Positions 44,101 through 45,048 of a DNA stretch of 45,048 nt are shown here, one piece after another. The position numbers and the translations under genes are program-made. How positions within the stretch are numbered: the first letter of the stretch is position 1; every line of letters starts with the position of its first letter. The notes beneath the pieces are model-generated. The model did not search any database. It was not told where the DNA came from and saw only the letters and a list, made by a program, of their open reading frames with translations. The DNA is taken from the NCBI RefSeq assembly GCF_010384365.1, contig NZ_CP048397.1, positions 6,966,634 to 7,011,681 on the forward strand. Direction: 5' to 3'. The DNA comes from Streptomyces sp. S4.7. Lineage in GTDB: Bacteria; Actinomycetota; Actinomycetes; Streptomycetales; Streptomycetaceae.

Positions 44101-45048
44101 TGCACACGCAGGGTGGTGGCGCCCGTGGCGTAGAGGCTGATGTCCCGCCACAGGGCGGGCAGTTGCGGTTCGTTGGCGTCCGACGGTGACGTGTCAATGC
44201 CGAGGGTGTGGAGTGCGGCGTCGAGGAGTGCGGGGTGGATGCCGTAGCCGGTGACGTCGGTGTCGGGGTCGAGTTCGATCTCGGCGTAGAGGTCGTCGCC
44301 GTCGCGCCAGGCCGCGGTGAGCCCCTGGAAGGCAGGGCCGTACTCATTGCCGCGTGCGACGAGCTCGGTGTAGACATCGGCCGGCGCCACGGGCCGGGCG
44401 TCCGCGGGCGGCCAGGCGGTGAGATCGGCCTCCGCTGCCGGAACCGCTGCGGACAGGGTGCCGGTGGCGTGCAGAACCCAGGCGGCGTCCAACTCCTGTC
44501 GTACGTGAACCGTGACGCGCAGGTCGTCGGAGTCGGGCAGAGGCGCCGTCATTACTTGGAGCTGGAGCGTGGCCTGTTCGGGGATGACCAGAGGCTTGTG
44601 CATTTCCAGCTCGGTCAGCCGGGGGTGGTTCGTGTGGTGTCCGGCATGGAGTGCGAGGTCGACGTAGGCCGTTGCGGGGAGAACGGTGATTCCGGTGACA
44701 GTGTGATCGCTGAGCCAAGGATGAGTGCGCTGATTTAGCGTGCCGGTGAAGACAGTGGCGTGGGTGGTGCTGTCGGCGAGCTGTACCGCCGCGCCGAGGA
44801 GTGGGTGGTTGGTGTGTTGGAGTCCGAGGGTGGTGGGGTCGCTGCCGCCGCCGGTAGGTGTGTTGAGCCAGTAGTGCTGGTGTTGGAAGGCGTAGGTGGG
44901 GAGGGTGGTGGGTTGGGTGGTGGGGGTGGGCCAGGTGGTGGGTGTGTTGTGGGTGTGGAGGGTGGCTTGGGCGAGGCGGAACTGGGTGGGTCCGTGCTGG
45001 TGGCGTCGGAGGGTTCCGGTGACGGTCAGCGGCGTGTCGTTGCCGTTG
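32196..45048 (-). CDS. P1: modular type I polyketide synthase, 5' end missing (M1 partial, M2, M3)
   Basis: First of three co-directional PKS genes. It extends a polyketide by three visible condensation cycles on ACP-bound phosphopantetheine in the cytosol. The reading frame is open from the right window edge to the TGA at 32196-32198. The Met codon at 44601-44603 is not the start, because the frame upstream of it encodes a DH active-site motif (His at 44703-44705) and the end of an AT domain. The domain order is [AT end]-DH-KR-ACP, KS-AT-DH-KR-ACP, KS-AT-KR-ACP, and then a C-terminal docking tail (about 32196-32430) ending in DLISDEFGKS. This tail should hand the chain to P2, which begins 64 bases downstream. 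Odd points are Gly for Asp before the ACP serine in M1, and a lost KR serine and altered DH motif in M2. Family assignment is certain; the number of missing modules is unknown. Confidence 0.97.
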   Translation of the reverse strand, partial: NGNDTPLTVTGTLRRHQHGPTQFRLAQATLHTHNTPTTWPTPTTQPTTLPTYAFQHQHYWLNTPTGGGSDPTTLGLQHTNHPLLGAAVQLADSTTHATVFTGTLNQRTHPWLSDHTVTGITVLPATAYVDLALHAGHHTNHPRLTELEMHKPLVIPEQATLQLQVMTAPLPDSDDLRVTVHVRQELDAAWVLHATGTLSAAVPAAEADLTAWPPADARPVAPADVYTELVARGNEYGPAFQGLTAAWRDGDDLYAEIELDPDTDVTGYGIHPALLDAALHTLGIDTSPSDANEPQLPALWRDISLYATGATTLRVHLGRSGPGSARVLVADAVGQPVAKIESVALRPVETAQLAAAGTSTHNRLFAVEWTATALASDADSNPGDHQSWTILTAGTPATAPPESITHLELDPADPDLPLPQQVHHAAAQTLQHLQDWLTNPANTDRHLIVLTHHAVTTHPGENITDLTHAPLWGLIRSAQNEHPHRITLIDTDNHPDSNKHLPGAVHAATTAGEPQLALRNGDTLVPRLARHTPTPGNTLTLNPHGTTLITGGTGTLGALTARHLVTTHGARHLLLTSRTGPDAEGAHELHQELTALGADIRITACDAADRQQLTALLDTIPAEHPLTAVIHTAGVLDDATIDNLTPQQLTTVLAPKVDAAWNLHQLTADHNLDAFILFSSAAATLGATGQANYATANTFLDALAHHRHHNGQPTTSLAWGYWAQPSGMTAHMTTNDINRLTRTGITPLTTQQALTLLDTATTHPHLIPTAINTTTIDPDTASPVLRKLIRPRRTTAARSTVTMGGFAEELRALPESEQRERLVTLVVSHAAVALGHSDGTSLLPHRPFRELGIGSLTAVELRNSLARAIGSALPTTVVFDYPTPQELADHLRGLLLQTTAAPRRSVAAVRTAEDEPIAIVGMACRFPGDVRSPEDLWQLLRDERDAVGDFPTNRGWDVERLYDTDPDHPGTSYVRHGAFLHDAAEFDADLFHMSPREALATDPQQRLLLETAWEAFERAGIDPTSLRGTGTGVFTGVVNHDYLSRLSSVPDEFEGYRRIGTAPSVASGRVSYAFGLEGPAVTVDTACSSSLVALHLACQSLRSGESTIALAGGVSLMASPDLFVEFSRQRGLAPDGRCKPFAAGADGTGWSEGVGLLLVERLSDAVRNGHQVLAVVKGSAVNQDGASNGLTAPNGPSQERVIRQALANSGLSGADVDAVEAHGTGTMLGDPIEAQALLATYGQDRSDGTPLWLGAVKSNIGHTQAAAGVAGIIKMVMAMREGVLPRTLHVDEPTPHVDWSAGAVELLTENTPWTVGEDRPRRAGVSSFGISGTNVHVVLEQAPAIAPVEGETEPSESGSSGVVVWPVSGHTADALRAQALRLHAWLEDHPDADLPAVADALAGTRATLDHRAVVFGTGRGQLLDALSGIAAGTPTPHGVTGRYQAGKLAVLFTGQGSQYPGMGHGLYTTHPVFRDALDEACAALDPHLPVPLLSVMFAGPGTPEADLLHHTTHTQPALFALETALYRLVESYGVRPDALAGHSIGELTAAHAAGVFTLTDAAVLVATRARLMGELPAGQGTMLTLHTTPDHITPLLDGTTLEIAARNSPTNTVVSGTVSDIETLTARAAEAGIRTRALNVSHAFHSAHMDPVLDTFRTTLSTLNPQPPTLPVISNRTGQPLTPEQALSPDYWTEQLRHSVNYTDITHHLDTTGTTTYLELGPDTTLTTLTTQTLPDATAIGTLHPKHPHHHTLHTALATLHTHHTPLTWPTTTHPTHHHPTLPTYAFQHHHYWLNDTPAIRDLTSAGLATTDHPLLGATVDLAQGDSAVFTSSLSLRTHPWLADHTIANRALLPGTAFVDLALHAGLHLGCDRLTDLTLATPLAVPEQGSVQLQVTVAQEGASGERIVTIHSRPEGFESPWTAHATGLLAPAEERSDAPATGLEAWPPHGAATVDVGALYADFAAQGYAYGPAFQGLRAAWQADGHVYAEVELASDVDVNGFGVHPALLDAALHTLALDARTSGHSGDEVKLPYSWSGIRLYATGATAARVRLTPTSETTATVTLSDATGQPLLAIDVLTLRSVDAKQLNTSAGSDRDGHLFVLDWTEMSPVEETTETVVSDLRIFAAGPDTGEFNAVGSNTSVFAALPPRDLELPLPERVFTATAHTLRVVRDWLSDDSASGAPLVVVTRGAVSVTPENDIDLVHAPLWGLLRSAQSEHPHRFLLVDVDDDPASLAALPSAVTTAVARQEPQLALRAGATLVPRLVRHDAGAPTQESATASRTASATTFRPDGTVLITGGTGAFGARIARHLVSAHGVRHLLLVSRSGPDTEPATALRQELTGLGAEVVVAACDAADRDGLAALVSAIPADRPLSAVVHAAGVLDDGTLAQLTPEQLRGVQRPKADAAWHLHELTRDLELDAFILVSAGAATLGTAGQGNYAAANTFLDALAAHRRHHGLPGLSLAWGFLAQDAGMTGHLDERDRARLARNGAVPLSVERALELFDAALAQAAPAHLLPLAMDSAQPLLHGLVRKRRAVTMAVAGRPSGSASGAGGQGLAELPPEARLTRLTELVTTLVAAVLGHVDSQQLDPGRTFSELGFDSLTAVELRNQLGAATGLQLSSTLVFDYPTQQALAAYLSTRFAETATVRPSAHTQLQDTEPIAVVGMACRYPGGVTTPDDLWELLQGGRDAISDFPDNRGWDLDSLYDPVPGTRGSSYVREGGFLHDAGQFDPSLFGMSPQEALATDPQQRLLLETAWETFERAGIDPRSLRGSQTGVFAGVMYSDYAARLLPDTPEGFEGQIGNGSAPSIASGRVSYAFGLEGPAVTVDTACSSSLVALHLACQSLRSGESSLALAGGVTVMASPSMFVEFSQQRGLAPDGRCKPFAAGADGTGWSEGVGLLLVERLSDAVRNGHEVLAVVKGSAVNQDGASNGLTAPNGPSQERVIRQALANSGLSAADVQAVEAHGTGTTLGDPIEAQAILATYGEGRPEDAPLWLGSLKSNIGHTQAAAGVGGVIKMVMAMREGVLPRTLHVDEPTPHVDWSAGAVELLRENTPWTVGEDRPRRAGVSSFGISGTNAHVVLEQAPAVEPVDAATDLEETAGVVVWPVSGHTADALRAQALRLHAWLEDHPDADLPAVADALGHTRATLDHRAVVFGTGRGQLLDALAGIAAGTPTPHGVTGRYQAGKLAVLFTGQGSQYPGMGHGLYTTHPAFRDALDEACAALDPHLPVPLLSVMFAGPGTPEADLLHHTTHTQPALFALETALYRLVESYGVRPDALAGHSIGELTAAHAAGVFTLADAAVLVATRARLMGELPAGQGTMLTLHTTPDHITPLLEGTTLEIAARNSPTNTVVSGTVSDIETLTARAAEAGIRTRALNVSHAFHSAHMDPVLDTFRTTLSTLNPQAPALPVISNRTGQPLTPEQAVSPDYWTEQLRHSVNYTDITHHLDTTGTTTYLELGPDTTLTTLTTQTLPDATAIGTLHPKHPHHHTLHTALATLHTHHTPLTWPTTTHPTHHHPTLPTYAFQHHHYWLNAPTNNSGSGQVGSAEEARFWQAIEQGDLDALATALRLPGDADSAEATMTALSPVLPMLSSWRKQHAERSAVSNSRYQLSWTPVNTPSSAALSGRWLVVSAEDAGEAGEHGEAGSSADWTAWCTAALRRAGAEVVELKTDGPSVDRADFVKALGNLPGDEHPPAGVLSLLALTGTDATGYVPLSATAALIQALGDAGLQAPMWSLTSGAVSTGVSAPVTHPAQAHVWGLGRVAAAEHPDRWGGLVDVVGKLDERSGGLLAATLAGNGGEDQVAIRPGGVFGCRLRTASGGRPPRRDWRPAGTVLVTGGTGALGAHVARWLAGKGAAHLLLTSRRGESAPGAGQLRAELAELGATVTIAACDVADRGELASVLAAVPTEQPLTAVVHTAGLLDDGVLDALTPERLKRVLRPKTDAVLNLHELTKDLDLSAFVLFSSIAGVLGSMGQANYAAANAHLDAFSEYRRAAGLPTTSIAWGPWSGDGMAADEAVDRNIRDTGVRPLAPDVAIAALQEALDRDETRLVVADIDWQLVAASAADAARRDPLLGEFPEVRAVWQAADQVAADGALAATALRDKLQGAGSKAEREQVVLELVQSRLATVLGHGSADLVEGDKAFREVGLDSLGSIKLRNAVNAATGLNVSATLLYDYPTPLALSQYLLTEITEEDTVTEATLLAELERLDDALRSLALADSGRRRVAGRLQVLLSKWGDGPDQTDEDSSHQDLDAVTAEELFDLISDEFGKS
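34422..35728 (-). repeat. Malonyl-AT block, copy in M3
   Basis: Same block at an offset of 22005 bases from the M7 copy. It lies in a module without DH, so the repeat stops exactly where the AT linker meets the dimerisation element and KR of a different lineage. Confidence 0.9.
34458..34499 (+). other. G-quadruplex-like tract in M3 post-AT linker
   Basis: Identical copy of the tract at 12453-12494. Confidence 0.7.
39663..40969 (-). repeat. Malonyl-AT block, copy in M2
   Basis: Same block at an offset of 27246 bases from the M7 copy. Near its KS side (40840-40930) it differs more, and shares some of these differences with the M3 copy. Confidence 0.9.
39699..39740 (+). other. G-quadruplex-like tract in M2 post-AT linker
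   Basis: Identical copy of the tract at 12453-12494. A shorter related tract of the methylmalonyl type occurs at 6120-6152 and at the equivalent places in the M1, M4 and M5 linkers. Confidence 0.7.
42725..44004 (-). repeat. KR block, copy in M1
   Basis: KR block almost identical to 21046-22325 of M5. The match ends on the ACP side near 42725, just after the KR, and on the DH side near 44004. Confidence 0.88.
44862..45048 (-). repeat. Methylmalonyl-AT block, copy in M1 (cut by window edge)
   Basis: The first 187 bases (plus-strand order) of the methylmalonyl block, matching 29375-29561 and 23186-23372. Its last 33 bases equal positions 1-33 of the window except for one base. Confidence 0.88.

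Larger units (their letters stand above)
42306..45048 (-). other. Module M1 (partial): [AT end]-DH-KR-ACP
   Basis: The visible part starts in the last residues of an AT. Its C-terminal stretch and the linker ending YAFQHQHYWLN match the methylmalonyl-type ATs of M4, M5, M8 and M9, so methylmalonyl is inferred although the active site lies outside. The DH (about 43990-44820) has the H-x3-G-x4-P motif with His at 44703-44705 and its catalytic Asp at 44220-44222. The KR (about 42799-43417) has the GGTGTLG nucleotide motif, an LDD motif (B-type, D-hydroxyl) and Tyr at 42969-42971. No ER lies between DH and KR. The ACP (about 42370-42570) reads LGIGSL, with Ser at 42483-42485 but Gly instead of Asp before it. 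Expected outcome is a methyl-substituted trans alkene, if the ACP is competent. Confidence 0.9.

Noticed and set aside
32196..44603. Start of P1 at the Met codon 44601-44603
   Set aside because: It lies inside the DH domain. The same frame continues upstream through the DH His motif (44703-44705) and the AT linker to the window edge without a stop.

Overview
The window is one piece of a giant modular type I polyketide synthase (PKS) locus from a high-GC actinomycete, most likely Streptomyces or a close relative. The reasons are the GC-rich third codon positions, the multi-megadalton cis-AT modular architecture, and the classic actinobacterial docking helices at protein ends. All coding is on the minus strand. 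No RNA gene, insertion sequence, CRISPR array, regulator, tailoring enzyme, loading module or thioesterase is visible; only two gaps of 64 and 71 bases are non-coding.

Three PKS genes follow each other in one direction, probably as one operon. P1 (end of window down to 32196) lacks its 5' part, P2 (32131 to 15230) is complete with 5633 residues, and P3 (15158 to the start of the window) lacks its 3' part. I number the modules in transcription order within this window only; these are not true biosynthetic numbers.
- P1: M1 [AT end]-DH-KR-ACP; M2 KS-AT(malonyl)-DH-KR-ACP; M3 KS-AT(malonyl)-KR-ACP and docking tail.
- P2: M4 KS-AT(methylmalonyl)-DH-ER-KR-ACP; M5 KS-AT(methylmalonyl)-DH-KR-ACP; M6 KS-AT(malonyl)-DH-KR-ACP and docking tail.
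- P3: M7 KS-AT(malonyl)-DH-ER-KR-ACP; M8 KS-AT(methylmalonyl)-DH-ER-KR-ACP; M9 KS-AT(methylmalonyl) then cut.

If the proteins act in gene order, the visible modules build an internal reduced-polyketide segment: a methyl-branched alkene, one uncertain oxygenated carbon, one hydroxyl, a reduced methyl-branched unit, a methyl-substituted conjugated diene, and then two saturated units, the second methyl-branched. I do not recognise a named product, and both chain ends are outside the window.

The most unusual features are at DNA level. AT-plus-linker blocks of about 1.3 kb occur in nearly identical copies, four of the malonyl type and five (two cut by the window ends) of the methylmalonyl type. 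A KR block of about 0.8 to 1.3 kb occurs three times. Parts of these blocks are strongly depleted of G on the coding strand, so the encoded linkers are rich in His, Thr and Asn and poor in Arg, and they form G-quadruplex-like tracts on the other strand. Both window ends fall in the same repeat, suggesting an assembly break. At protein level, M2 has a Ser-to-Ala change at the KR catalytic serine position and an altered DH motif, and the M1 ACP has Gly for the Asp before its phosphopantetheine serine.
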